64,000 bases of DNA from NCBI GenBank assembly GCA_012799605.1, contig JAAZKX010000048.1, forward strand, positions 1-64,000, in the 5' to 3' direction. Shown here piece by piece: positions 43,696 through 52,186 of the stretch. A model generated the notes under the pieces. That model had not been told where the DNA came from, searched no databases, and saw only the letters and a list, made by a program, of their open reading frames with translations. Made by a program: the position numbers and the translations under genes. Position 1 is the stretch's first letter. The number at the start of each line of letters is the position of its first letter. The stretch comes from Bacillota bacterium (GTDB lineage Bacteria > Bacillota > DTU030 > DUMP01).

Positions 43696-44265
43696 TTATC
43701 GATGCAATTGGCTGACTACCAGCTGCCAATCCGCTAGAAAGTATTTGTATAAAGCTGGCCTTCTTCTTACCGCCAAAGGGTGGTAGGAGGTGATAACTTC
43801 ATAACCATCAATTAGATGCACCTGGCCCCGAAGGTCTTTTACTTGGGCTTTTTGATCATCCCAAACAGATTGACAGACTGTGTTACCAAGGGCAAAAATT
43901 ATTTGAGGGTTGCCCTGTTTAAGCTGTTGCCCTAAAAAATTTATGCATACTGATCTAGCCTTGGGTTTATCATAAGCACGCCGGGGCCGGCATTTAAGGA
44001 GATAGGTTACATACAGCTCGTCAGCTCCAAGACCAGCCTCATAAGCAGCCTGCTGCAGAGTTTCTCTGGTGCCACATAAAAATGGCCGACCTTCATTGTC
44101 TTCTCTGGCTCCGGGATTGTCTAAAATAACGTATACCGGGGCACCCGGATTGCCTTCGCCCCAAATGGTTCGTGTTTTGTGTTGGTGCAACTCGCACTGG
44201 CGGCACAAACTAAAATCGGGAGGGCCGGAATGTTCAGGCAAAATTGTCGGTTTGTGAACGGACAA
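43696..44265 (-). CDS. Uracil-DNA glycosylase, family 4/5-like, with altered motif A
   Basis: A 189-residue member of the Fe-S uracil-DNA glycosylases. The four cluster cysteines are visible at Cys21, Cys24, Cys92 and Cys107, as are ED-x-x-GRPF (residues 55-62) and the late SYHPLAVRRRP motif. Motif A, normally GEAPG, reads LDNPG, so the Glu that is usual there is replaced. The enzyme may still bind uracil or another damaged base, but its chemistry could differ. The start is TTG, seven bases after AAAGGGGT. It is convergent with the flavoprotein gene. Confidence 0.82.
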   Translation of the reverse strand: MSVHKPTILPEHSGPPDFSLCRQCELHQHKTRTIWGEGNPGAPVYVILDNPGAREDNEGRPFLCGTRETLQQAAYEAGLGADELYVTYLLKCRPRRAYDKPKARSVCINFLGQQLKQGNPQIIFALGNTVCQSVWDDQKAQVKDLRGQVHLIDGYEVITSYHPLAVRRRPALYKYFLADWQLVVSQLHR

Positions 44266-44321
44266 GGCGTTTACCCCTTTCCTCGGCTCGAGATTTGCTA
44301 CAAATAGTTTATTCCTAAATT

Positions 44322-44350
44322 TTGGATTTGCAATAAAGATTTTTTATAAA
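44322..44350 (+). promoter_or_regulatory. Sigma-A promoter for the MFS transporter gene
   Basis: TTGGAT, a 17-base spacer and TATAAA, 86 bases before the ATG at 44436. Confidence 0.6.
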
Positions 44351-44435
44351 TGGGGAGGAACAGATAGCAGAGGTAGAGAATTAAAAGACAAATATGACGC
44401 AGGGCAGTCCGACTGCGGACTTAAGGAGGAGAAGG

Positions 44436-45599
44436 ATGGACCGGTCTAAGCGGTGGCTGATACTGGTAGTTCTTTATACTGCTATGTTAATTTTTGCTTT
44501 AAGCTATCAAAGTATTCCACCTGTGCTGGGTGTGATTATGTCAGATTTGCACTTGTCCCATGGTCAAGCTGGTTCTCTTATGAGCATGTATGCGCTGCCC
44601 GGCATTATAATATCTATTCCGGCCGGAATGTTAGCCGATATATATGGTTATCGTCGGGTTGGATTGATTTCCATGGCACTAGCTATACTCGGATCGCTGT
44701 TAGTTGCTTTAAGTTCGGATTTTCTTTTTCTAGCGGGAGCCAGGATAGTGACCGGGGTGGGGGGGATGGCCATAGCGGTAATTATTCCGCCAGCCTTATC
44801 TAAGTGGTTTCAAACCGGCGAGCTGGGGATCGCTATGGGGATTTTAAATACTGCTATGCCGCTGGGCACCACTTTAGCCTTCAATATGTTTGGTTGGATA
44901 GGGTATGGCTGGGGGTGGCAGATTCCTATTTTATTGACAGCAGCCGCAGGGGCCGTTTCCGTGACAGCGTTTTATATTACTTATCCGCGCGATAAGAGGG
45001 AACCGGGGGGCACCACCGGGGAAAAACTTTCCATACGTAAAGCGGTCAGCCAGGTAGGGTCGCCAGTGTGGTTAGCAGCCGGTGTTTGGGCTGCTTATAA
45101 TGCGTCAGTTCTTTCGTATTTAACCTTTGCTCCTGATTATTATGGCTCCCTAGGGTTGTCGCCCGGCTATGCTAGTTTTTTGGCCAGCTTGTTTATGATC
45201 GGCTCCCTTGCTGCCCCGGCAGTGGGCTATTTAATCGGCAAGGTGAACAGCCCAGAGCTACTTATGGCCGGCGGCAATATTGTAGTGGCGGTATTGCTGC
45301 TAATTATTTTTTACGCCCTATCGGGCTCATCTACTTTGGGGTTAGCATTGGGAATTGCAGGCTCTTTAGTTCCGGCTCCGGTATTTGCTCTTGTTCCTCA
45401 GCTGGTGGTACCAGAGCGGCGGGGGTTGGCTTTCGGTATTGTTAGCTCCTGTATGAACATCGGCGCTGCTATAGGCCCCTTTTTTGTCGGCCGGTGCTAT
45501 GATCTTACTGCTTCGTACAGCTGTAGTTTTTTGATCATGGTTATTTTTGCCCTGACCGGTGCTGTTTTAGCGCTTCGCTTAAAGGCCGCAAGAAGATAG
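44436..45599 (+). CDS. Major facilitator superfamily transporter
   Basis: A 387-residue carrier with about twelve membrane helices. The MFS signature between helices two and three reads GMLADIYGYRRVGL, and the second half has ALVPQLVVPERRGLAFGIVSS. It most resembles the nitrate/cyanate-type and oxalate-type MFS carriers, but the substrate cannot be assigned. The ATG at 44436 is preferred because GGAGGAG lies just upstream; an ATG at 44394 adds an unlikely Arg-rich leader. Confidence 0.88.
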   Translation: MDRSKRWLILVVLYTAMLIFALSYQSIPPVLGVIMSDLHLSHGQAGSLMSMYALPGIIISIPAGMLADIYGYRRVGLISMALAILGSLLVALSSDFLFLAGARIVTGVGGMAIAVIIPPALSKWFQTGELGIAMGILNTAMPLGTTLAFNMFGWIGYGWGWQIPILLTAAAGAVSVTAFYITYPRDKREPGGTTGEKLSIRKAVSQVGSPVWLAAGVWAAYNASVLSYLTFAPDYYGSLGLSPGYASFLASLFMIGSLAAPAVGYLIGKVNSPELLMAGGNIVVAVLLLIIFYALSGSSTLGLALGIAGSLVPAPVFALVPQLVVPERRGLAFGIVSSCMNIGAAIGPFFVGRCYDLTASYSCSFLIMVIFALTGAVLALRLKAARR

Positions 45600-45631
45600 G
45601 TTGGCTCCGGGGCTAATATGCATATTTAGTT

Positions 45632-45656
45632 CCTGTTCGTAAATAATACGAGCAGG
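45632..45656 (+). promoter_or_regulatory. Hairpin overlapping the ribosome site of the coat protein gene
   Basis: CCTGTTCGTA pairs with TACGAGCAGG (one G-T pair) around AATAA. The right arm includes the first three bases of the AGGAGG ribosome site, so folding would lower translation. A regulatory role is inferred. Confidence 0.5.
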
Positions 45657-45669
45657 AGGCGAGTAACAA

Positions 45670-46119
45670 GTGGCACATCAATTGACCCAAAAAGAGCAGA
45701 TGATGTTAGAAGACCTAAAAAAACATGAGGAGGTATGCATTCATAAATATCAAACTTATGCTAGCCAGGTTCAAGATCCCCAGCTCAAGCGGCTATTGGA
45801 CAGCTACGCCAAAGAGGAACAGCAGCATTTAAATTCTGTTGACCAAATGCTAAGAGGGGAAATTCCAACCCTACCTCAGGGCCAAGGATCAGCACCCACT
45901 TTCCAGCCTCAGGGGACGGGAAACAAGCAGGACGAGCTACTTTTGACCGACCTGTTAATGACGGAAAAACACGTTTCTGGTACTTATGACACTGCTATTT
46001 TTGAATTTACCAACCCCCAGATGCGGCAGGTGCTCAACCATATTCAACAAGAAGAACAGCTGCATGGCGAGGGGATTTTCAATTACATGACAACCCATGG
46101 GATGTATACCCCCAAGTAG
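45670..46119 (+). CDS. CotF-like spore coat protein
   Basis: A 149-residue protein of the CotF/ferritin-like group. It has an N-terminal helix pair (LTQKEQMMLEDLKKHEEVCIHKYQTYA, residues about 5-31, then KEEQQHLNSVDQML), a Gln/Pro-rich linker at about 65-85, and a second helix pair (LLTDLLMTEKHVSGTYDTA, then HIQQEEQLHGEGIFNYM). Such proteins are coat components in Bacillus and Clostridia and support a spore-forming host. The GTG start follows AGGAGG by ten bases. It ends in a terminator and is monocistronic. Confidence 0.82.
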   Translation: MAHQLTQKEQMMLEDLKKHEEVCIHKYQTYASQVQDPQLKRLLDSYAKEEQQHLNSVDQMLRGEIPTLPQGQGSAPTFQPQGTGNKQDELLLTDLLMTEKHVSGTYDTAIFEFTNPQMRQVLNHIQQEEQLHGEGIFNYMTTHGMYTPK

Positions 46120-46151
46120 CTTCAGGCAGTCTAAATTAACCCCGAATACCC

Positions 46152-46185
46152 ACCAGCCAGGCTTAAATCGCTCTGGCTGGTTTTT
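46152..46185 (+). terminator. Intrinsic terminator after the coat protein gene
   Basis: ACCAGCCAG pairs with CTGGCTGGT around a 14-base loop and is followed by TTTT. Confidence 0.88.
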
Positions 46186-46343
46186 GCTTGATCTTCATTT
46201 TTTAGACCGAGAGGATTTATGTGAAGTTATCTCGAAATTATTGTTGAGCGGGAAATAAGCCGGTAAGTTTACCCGCACAGATGGTTGGAACCACCGGCGG
46301 ATTAAAGAGGAGGCAAACCTATTCGAAAGGAGATGCATCTTAG

Positions 46344-47378
46344 ATGGCAGTGGGCAAAATTTTATTTCTGTATAATGCAGTACCTGATGTTAGGCAACAA
46401 AAATATTCTCCGGGACTTGTGACGTTCTCCCAAATCGAACTTCTAAGTCAGGCTTTAACCGAGACTGGAAATCAAGTGATCCATCTAAATCTGCGCCGGC
46501 CGGAACAACTGAGAGATTTTATCCAGGCCAAGGGCCCGTTCAGTATAGTTTTTTGCATTGCAGAAGGATTCCTGGATCTACCGGCAACCATAGCGGACGG
46601 TTCTGGCGCAGCTTGGATACGGCGGATGTTGGTTGATCTTGGTGTAGAAGCAACCCATTCTACGGCGACGGCCATGGAAGTATGCTGGCACAAAGATCGG
46701 ACTCATCAAGCTCTAAAATTATTCGACATCCCAACACCTGAGCATGTTGTTATCCAGCCGGAACCAAAATTACTAGAGCAGCAGCTCGAACAAGTCGGGC
46801 AAGAACTATCATTCCCTTTGTTTGTTAAGCCCGCTGTCGGGGGGACCAGTGTTGGTATTTACGAGCAATCTCTTGTTAACGATCCCCAAGAATTAGCAGC
46901 CCAGGTGCGCATCTTATTATGGGAATTTAAAAATGTACCGATTCTGGTAGAAACATATTTGCCGGGTCGGGAGTATACGGTTGGGGTCATAGGTAACCGG
47001 GAAAAACTGGTACCGCCTATTATCGCCTTTCCCACCGATCAGAAGGTTCGAACCCGGAAGGTTAAAAGAAATCGGGATGAATCCAAGTTAGAAAAGATTA
47101 CAGCTGGGGATCCACTCTATCAATTACTGTCTGAGCTGGCAATAAACGTGTTTGAGGCTGTAGGAGCGCAGGATGTTTTGCGAATTGATTTTAGGGAAGA
47201 TGCTTACAACAAGCCGATGGTTATAGACGTGAATGGAAGCCCGGCCCTTACGCCGACAGCTTCCCTAGCTTTTATGGCGGCTTGGGCCGGGCTTTCTTAT
47301 TCTGAGTTTGTCAGATTGTTGCTAAATGTTGCTCTCGAGCGTGTTTATGGACAGGCTGATGGGCAGGAAATCGCCTGA
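46344..47378 (+). CDS. D-alanine-D-alanine ligase-like ATP-grasp protein
   Basis: A 344-residue ATP-grasp protein. The ATP-binding segment VKPAVGGTSVGIY and the carboxylate-amine motif RIDFRED...MVIDVNGSPALTPTASLAFMAAWAGLSYSEFV align in pattern with Ddl. The hallmark EVNTLPGMT is changed to DVNGSPALT, and the N-terminal half differs from Ddl. It may ligate a different amino acid or peptide and is not a secure peptidoglycan Ddl. The ATG follows AAAGGAGATG by about ten bases. A LysM-NlpC/P60 wall hydrolase gene is convergent eleven bases away. Confidence 0.78.
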   Translation: MAVGKILFLYNAVPDVRQQKYSPGLVTFSQIELLSQALTETGNQVIHLNLRRPEQLRDFIQAKGPFSIVFCIAEGFLDLPATIADGSGAAWIRRMLVDLGVEATHSTATAMEVCWHKDRTHQALKLFDIPTPEHVVIQPEPKLLEQQLEQVGQELSFPLFVKPAVGGTSVGIYEQSLVNDPQELAAQVRILLWEFKNVPILVETYLPGREYTVGVIGNREKLVPPIIAFPTDQKVRTRKVKRNRDESKLEKITAGDPLYQLLSELAINVFEAVGAQDVLRIDFREDAYNKPMVIDVNGSPALTPTASLAFMAAWAGLSYSEFVRLLLNVALERVYGQADGQEIA

Positions 47379-47388
47379 GATTACGGGG

Positions 47389-48255
47389 CTAAAGGCGGCG
47401 GGCACCTTTGTAATTGTTTTGGTAGTAGTTGTCCGCTAAAGAGCTGGTTACAACTTTGCCTTGCCCGCTGGAGGCATGAATGAAGTTGTTATCCCCGGTA
47501 TAAATGCCGACATGCTGGATGCTGGCGCTGCCGTAATAGCCGAAAAAGACTAAATCACCGGGCTGCAAGTCGTTCTTGGCTACTGGCTGGCCGAATTTAT
47601 ACTGGGCTGCAGCATTATGCGGCAGCTGTATACCTGTTTGGGCAAAAACATAGGCCGTAAAACCAGAGCAATCGAAACTCGTCGGGCCGGAGCCGCCGTA
47701 GGTATAGGGGCAATTTTGATATCGGGCAGCTATTTCCACGATAGAAATACTGCTTCGGCTGCTACCCCGGGAGGAAACGGTGTTATCTATGGTGGGGTGT
47801 TTCGGATCAGCACTGTTTGAAACGATCGGAATCTGTAGCGATTGCCCCGGATAGATAAGAGGTGACGAGAGGTAGTTGGCGGCCATAATCACGTCGGCGC
47901 TAATGTCGTAATCTTGACTGATTTGGTACAGGGTGTCGCCCGCTTGGACCACATACAGCTCCGAGCCGGGTTCAGGCTTATCCTGGGGCGCATCTGCCGC
48001 GATATCCGCCTCGGCTGGGGCCTTTACGGCTGTTTCCGTATCGGGTACGGTTAGCTGCTGGCCAGGATGAATCAAATCCCCATACAGTTTGTTTAAAGAT
48101 TTTACCTGGTTCACGGTGGTGTTATATTGCCTGCTGATACCCCAAAGGGTTTCCCCAGGTGCCACAGTATGAACTGCAGCTTGGGCAACCGGTGCTGCTA
48201 ACAGCAGCCCGGCGGTAACAGCGGCTATCTTACACCCCCATCGATATTTTGACAT
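47389..48255 (-). CDS. Secreted LysM-LysM-NlpC/P60 peptidoglycan hydrolase
   Basis: A 288-residue exported endopeptidase. It has a signal peptide (residues 1-26, cleaved after AQA), a first LysM (about 28-71) and a second LysM (about 100-143), both with the GETLW/GDTLYQIS pattern. A Ser-rich linker then leads to an NlpC/P60 catalytic domain (about 170-288) with the triad cysteine in FDCSGFTAYVF, HVGIYTG and FIHASS. It is expected to cleave stem peptides in the wall. The ATG at 48255 follows GGAGGG. Confidence 0.93.
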   Translation of the reverse strand: MSKYRWGCKIAAVTAGLLLAAPVAQAAVHTVAPGETLWGISRQYNTTVNQVKSLNKLYGDLIHPGQQLTVPDTETAVKAPAEADIAADAPQDKPEPGSELYVVQAGDTLYQISQDYDISADVIMAANYLSSPLIYPGQSLQIPIVSNSADPKHPTIDNTVSSRGSSRSSISIVEIAARYQNCPYTYGGSGPTSFDCSGFTAYVFAQTGIQLPHNAAAQYKFGQPVAKNDLQPGDLVFFGYYGSASIQHVGIYTGDNNFIHASSGQGKVVTSSLADNYYQNNYKGARRL

Positions 48256-48359
48256 AGTCTACCCTCCGACAATAGGAGTCATTGTTTCCTATACTATTCG
48301 ACATTGGCGTTGGGTTCCCTGCCAAAATTACCTGCATATAAGCATCGGCTCTGATCTTT

Positions 48360-48388
48360 TTGCTAACCGCTCCTATATCGGCTACAAT
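48360..48388 (+). promoter_or_regulatory. Sigma-A promoter of the acpS operon
   Basis: TTGCTA, a 17-base spacer and TACAAT, about 78 bases before the acpS ATG. A second TATAAT at 48424 lacks a good -35. Confidence 0.6.
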
Positions 48389-48465
48389 GCAGGGTAAGCT
48401 AGGGTTGCTTCAGAGCGATCTGCTATAATGTGAACAACTTGCAATTGATTGGGGTGGCTGCGGTG

Positions 48466-48855
48466 ATGATACAAGGATGTGGCATTGATCTGGTGGAAAT
48501 AAAGCGGATAAGACGGACGATAAACAGGTTTGGCTCGCGGTTTTTAGCAAAAGTATTTACCTCGGCTGAGCGAACCTACTCCCGGGCCCGTTTCCGACCA
48601 GAGGAATCTTTTGCGGCCCGGTTTGCTGCTAAAGAGGCGGTGGCCAAAGCGCTGGGTTTGGGCTTAGGCCAATTTTGCTGGCACGATATTGAGATCGTAC
48701 GTTTGGAAAATAGCGGCCCCCAAATTAAGTTAACCGGAAGGGCACTGGCCCGTGCCAACGCCCTAGAGGTGGACCGGGTATTAATTTCCCTGTCCCATAG
48801 TTGCCATTACGCGGTTGCTCAGGCAATTGCAGTAACAAATTGCCGTGGAGATTAG
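48466..48855 (+). CDS. acpS: Holo-[acyl-carrier-protein] synthase
   Basis: Transfers 4'-phosphopantetheine from CoA to acyl carrier protein. The 129-residue length is typical. It shows the magnesium-binding GIDLVEIKRI near the N-terminus and the second acidic site AARFAAKEAVAKALG. The ATG at 48466 is chosen because GGGGTGG lies eight bases upstream and the family core begins at once; earlier GTG and ATG codons add an unusual leader. It opens an acpS-nnr-endoAI-endoA run like the B. subtilis acpS-region order. Confidence 0.93.
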   Translation: MIQGCGIDLVEIKRIRRTINRFGSRFLAKVFTSAERTYSRARFRPEESFAARFAAKEAVAKALGLGLGQFCWHDIEIVRLENSGPQIKLTGRALARANALEVDRVLISLSHSCHYAVAQAIAVTNCRGD

Positions 48856-48878
48856 CCAAAAATTAAGGAGTGAATGTA

Positions 48879-50432
48879 GTGCGGCTGGTATCGGTAGGGG
48901 AAATGCGGGCGGCAGATCACTACACAATTGAGAAACTGGGGATTCCGAGCCTGGTTTTAATGGAAGAAGCCGGACGCCATGTGACCGAGCTTTGTCTAGG
49001 GCTTTTACGAAAGCAGCCAACTCAAGGCCCTGTTGTTATTTGGGCCGGCCGAGGCAATAACGGCGGCGATGGCTTTGTGGTAGCACGCCGACTAAAACAG
49101 GCGGGATATTACCCCGAAGTGTTTCTGGTTTGCCCCGATCCAGAACAGATAAAAGGAGCTGCCCGGAAAAATCTGGATATCCTCCGACGTTTACATCTCC
49201 CTGTGCGGCGAGCGTGGAGCAGGGACGAAATTTCTGCCGCTGCCGCCAAAGCTAGAAGAGCCAGTATGCAGGTCGATGCCCTATTAGGAACTGGCACGAA
49301 AGGGGATCTTGCCGGGCCTTTAGCCGAAGCTGTCGCGGCTATGAATAAAACAACAGCACCAATTGTAGCTGTCGATCTTCCCAGCGGGCTCAACGCGGAT
49401 ACTGGTGAAATATCTGCGCCGGTTGTCAAGGCCAATTATACGGTAACCATTGGGCGGGCAAAACCAGGCCTGGTTACTTACCCTGGGGCTGAATATGTGG
49501 GCGAGCTGCGAGTTGCTGATATTGGTATCCCCGATTATGCCTATGATTGTAGGGAGCCAAAGACATTTTTGATCGAGAGCCATGATGTAGCAGCGCTGTT
49601 ACCTCCCTGGCCCCAAACAGCCCATAAAGGAAACCGCGGCCGGGTTTTTGTGGCTGCTGGCTCGACGGGTCTTACAGGTGCGGCTTGCTTGACCAGCCGC
49701 GCGGCTCTCAGAAGCGGGGCCGGACTGGTAACTTTGGGTGTTCCCGAAAGCTTGCATAATCTGATGGAGATCAAGCTAACCGAAGTGATGACCAGTCCAC
49801 TTCCGGATGCAGGCAGCGGGATTTTGGGTCGAAGCGCGTCTGAAGCTATCTTGGAACATGCTAATTCGGCCGATAGCCTAGCTATTGGGCCTGGTTTAGG
49901 ACAAGGTGAAGGACTAGCGCACATTATGGCTACGATTGTGCAAAAATCTACCGTTCCGACCGTAATTGATGCCGATGGCCTCAATGCTTTACCCGTTGGC
50001 GCGGAAATTTTAGCTGACAAAAGGGCGCCGCTAGTTTTAACCCCTCATCCGGGTGAATTAGCCCGGTTAGCGGGGATTACCGTTGCTGCAGTACAGGCCC
50101 GTCGGCTGCCGCTAGCGCGCGAGCTGGCCCAAAAATGGGGCGTGGTGCTGGTGCTTAAAGGAGCTCGTACAATAGTTGCTACCCCCAAGGGGTCTTGTTA
50201 TATAAATCCCACCGGGGGTCCGGCTTTGGCTACCGCCGGAAGTGGCGATGTCCTTACCGGTATGGTCGCTGCTTTTTTGGCCCGGGGTTTAACCGCTATC
50301 GAAGCGGCTCTAGCTGGAACTTATGTGCACGGATTGGCCGGAGATTTGGCAGCCAAACGGTCTGGGTCGGAGTTAGGGATTGTGGCCGGAGATTTAATTA
50401 GTATTTTGCCAGAAGCATTCGCAACAATATAA
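48879..50432 (+). CDS. nnr: Bifunctional NAD(P)H-hydrate epimerase/ADP-dependent dehydratase
   Basis: Repairs hydrated NADH and NADPH. The 517-residue product has an N-terminal YjeF epimerase domain (about 1-215; GRGNNGGDGFVVARRL, LLGTGTKGDLAGPLA, VAVDLPSGLNADTG). A C-terminal ribokinase-like dehydratase domain follows (about 225-517; KGNRGRVFVAAGSTGLTGAA, DADGLNAL, LTPHPGELARL, TAGSGDVLTGMVAAF). The GTG at 48879 follows AAGGAG by eight bases; a GTG at 48870 lies on the ribosome site. It is the second gene of the acpS operon. Confidence 0.95.
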   Translation: MRLVSVGEMRAADHYTIEKLGIPSLVLMEEAGRHVTELCLGLLRKQPTQGPVVIWAGRGNNGGDGFVVARRLKQAGYYPEVFLVCPDPEQIKGAARKNLDILRRLHLPVRRAWSRDEISAAAAKARRASMQVDALLGTGTKGDLAGPLAEAVAAMNKTTAPIVAVDLPSGLNADTGEISAPVVKANYTVTIGRAKPGLVTYPGAEYVGELRVADIGIPDYAYDCREPKTFLIESHDVAALLPPWPQTAHKGNRGRVFVAAGSTGLTGAACLTSRAALRSGAGLVTLGVPESLHNLMEIKLTEVMTSPLPDAGSGILGRSASEAILEHANSADSLAIGPGLGQGEGLAHIMATIVQKSTVPTVIDADGLNALPVGAEILADKRAPLVLTPHPGELARLAGITVAAVQARRLPLARELAQKWGVVLVLKGARTIVATPKGSCYINPTGGPALATAGSGDVLTGMVAAFLARGLTAIEAALAGTYVHGLAGDLAAKRSGSELGIVAGDLISILPEAFATI

Positions 50433-50557
50433 TCGGGGCCCGGTTGGAGGAAAGAACCAAACGGTCCCTTCTATCTGCCTCGTTGACACCCCCAACCGGC
50501 AGATATATAATTGAATCACGACGTTGCCCATACTGTGCCTACACGGAGGTGCTGTCG

Positions 50558-50842
50558 GTGAGCGAGCTAAGGCGGGTAGTTATCACAATGCCGGACACGC
50601 TTTTACAGGAGATAGACGGTATGGTGGCTTTGGAGAAAGGAGTAAGCCGCAGCCAATTGGTACTTGAGGCAGTACACCGATTTTTAGAGGAACGTAAGCG
50701 TCGAGAACTCCGGGATCAAATGAAAATGGGATACCTATCGATGGCCGGGATCAATTTACAATTAGCCGAGGAAGGATTGTGCTCAGAGGAGGATGTAGAT
50801 GAAGTGGTACAGGTTTATCTCACTGCATTGGAAGGTGAGTGA
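50558..50842 (+). CDS. endoAI: EndoAI-like ribbon-helix-helix antitoxin
   Basis: A 94-residue CopG/MetJ-type protein. The N-terminal ribbon SELRRVVITMPDTLLQEIDGMV and the following helix GVSRSQLVLEAVHRFLEERK form the DNA-binding fold, and the acidic C-terminal half should neutralise the toxin encoded next. The GTG at 50558 follows GGAGG by eight bases; the frame is open 114 bases upstream, but that part has no ribosome site and contains an unrelated Cys-rich stretch. It lies four bases before endoA, as in the B. subtilis ydcD-ydcE pair. Confidence 0.85.
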   Translation: MSELRRVVITMPDTLLQEIDGMVALEKGVSRSQLVLEAVHRFLEERKRRELRDQMKMGYLSMAGINLQLAEEGLCSEEDVDEVVQVYLTALEGE

Positions 50843-50845
50843 GGG

Positions 50846-51196
50846 GTGATCATTGAACGGGGGGATATTTTCTATGCCGATTTGCGCCCAGTAGTCGGGT
50901 CGGAACAAGGTGGAATCCGACCCGTTTTGATCCTCCAGAATGATATTGGCAATAGATATAGTCCTACGACCATTGTCGCCGCCATTACGTCCAAAATTAA
51001 CAAGGCCCACTTGCCCACCCATGTGGAACTTAAAACCGAAGAATTTGGGCTAGAACGAGATTCGGTTATTTTGTTAGAACAAATTCGGACTATCGATAAA
51101 AAACGCTTACGAAGCCGAATCGGGCGGTTAAAAGGGGACATAGTGGATAAAATCAATCGAGGGCTATTGATCAGTCTGGGTCTGACCAAGCTATAA
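50846..51196 (+). CDS. ndoA: EndoA/NdoA (MazF-type) mRNA endonuclease toxin
   Basis: A 116-residue MazF/PemK-family endoribonuclease, expected to cut mRNA at short U-A-containing sites and to be held inactive by the preceding antitoxin. The family pattern is well kept: [42 protein letters not shown] and [16 protein letters not shown]. The GTG start directly follows the antitoxin stop region with GAGGGG as ribosome site. It is typical of the chromosomal EndoA of Firmicutes. Confidence 0.95.
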   Translation: MIIERGDIFYADLRPVVGSEQGGIRPVLILQNDIGNRYSPTTIVAAITSKINKAHLPTHVELKTEEFGLERDSVILLEQIRTIDKKRLRSRIGRLKGDIVDKINRGLLISLGLTKL

Positions 51197-51248
51197 TATG
51201 TACATAAGCTAAATGGGTGGGCAACAATTAAAAGAACGGGAGATGAGC

Positions 51249-52085
51249 ATGAAAGTCTATGCGCTAATCGGATCTTCAGGCACAGGGAAAAGCCATCATG
51301 CTCAAGCTGTGGCTTACCGGGAGAACATCGATACTATTTTGGATGATGGCCTCCTAATCCAAGGAAGCAGGATCATCGCCGGGCGTTCGGCCAAGCGGGA
51401 GCCCACCAGAATGCAAGCCGTACGCCGGGCTATATTTATGGATTCGGAACATGCGGAAGCGGTAAAAGTGAAACTGGCGGAGATAAAACCGGAACGCCTG
51501 CTGGTTATCACAACTTCCGACCGGATGTTTCAGCGCATTGCCGATCGGTTGCAATTGCCAGCACCGACTAAAATAATTCAAATCGAGGAAGTAGCCAATT
51601 CCAAGCAGATAGCTAGGGCCAGGAAAGCCCGTGAACGCGAAGGCAAACATGTAATCCCGGTACCGGCTATTGAGGTAAAGCGCAATTTACCGGGAATACT
51701 AGTGGATCCGTTAAAATATGTTTTTCCGCGAATAGAACAAGGGAGACCGCCACGACGGGGGGAAAAAAGTATCGTACGCCCTACCTTTAGTTATATTGGC
51801 CGGCTGGCTATTGGGGAAGGGGCTGTGAGAACCATAGCCCGGGAGCTGGCCAAAACAGTCCCGGGAGTTCTGAGGGTCATTCGAGTTGGCGTTCAAGAAG
51901 AAAAGTACACCATGAGGCTTGGGATTGATATCTCCATAGACGGGCTGGTATACATACCTGCGGTTTTAGCAGCCGTCCAACATACGGTTAAACAAGAGGT
52001 AGAGGAAATGACTGGTCTGGAAGTACAAGAAGTTAACGTTACGGCTCGTACATTGGTTTTAGCTCATTGTGCTGCGAAGGCTTGA
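51249..52085 (+). CDS. P-loop ATPase fused to an Asp23/Gls24-type domain
   Basis: A 278-residue protein with two parts. Residues 1-150 are a P-loop domain with Walker A GSSGTGKS at residues 8-15 and a kinase-like LLVITTSDRMFQRIAD segment. Residues about 175-278 match the Asp23/Gls24 envelope stress family, with FSYIGRLAIGEGAVRTIARELAKTVPGV and the hallmark VQHTVKQEVEEMTGLEVQEVNV. Asp23 proteins act at the membrane in wall stress, so an ATP-driven role there is possible. The ATG at 51249 is set by GGGAG six bases upstream. It lies 52 bases after the toxin gene and may be co-transcribed. No specific function is known to me. Confidence 0.78.
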   Translation: MKVYALIGSSGTGKSHHAQAVAYRENIDTILDDGLLIQGSRIIAGRSAKREPTRMQAVRRAIFMDSEHAEAVKVKLAEIKPERLLVITTSDRMFQRIADRLQLPAPTKIIQIEEVANSKQIARARKAREREGKHVIPVPAIEVKRNLPGILVDPLKYVFPRIEQGRPPRRGEKSIVRPTFSYIGRLAIGEGAVRTIARELAKTVPGVLRVIRVGVQEEKYTMRLGIDISIDGLVYIPAVLAAVQHTVKQEVEEMTGLEVQEVNVTARTLVLAHCAAKA

Positions 52086-52113
52086 TTTTCAGTGTGCGGG
52101 GCGGCTAAAATTT

Positions 52114-52142
52114 TTGCTAAACTGCTGGGAGTATACTATAAT
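52114..52142 (+). promoter_or_regulatory. Sigma-A promoter of the hisC-like gene
   Basis: TTGCTA, a 17-base spacer and TATAAT, 44 bases before the GTG start. Confidence 0.75.
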
Positions 52143-52186
52143 AAAAATGGTTTCACTTTACCAAATTTTGAGGGGAGGCAGAATTT

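Noticed and set aside
46280-46320. T-box-like segment (TTGGAACCACCGG) before the Ddl-like gene
   Set aside because: The spacing of the conserved T-box sequence is wrong, the leader is too short for stem I, and no terminator follows.
50444-50557. N-terminal extension of the antitoxin
   Set aside because: It has no ribosome site, and the ribbon-helix-helix fold begins just after the GTG at 50558.
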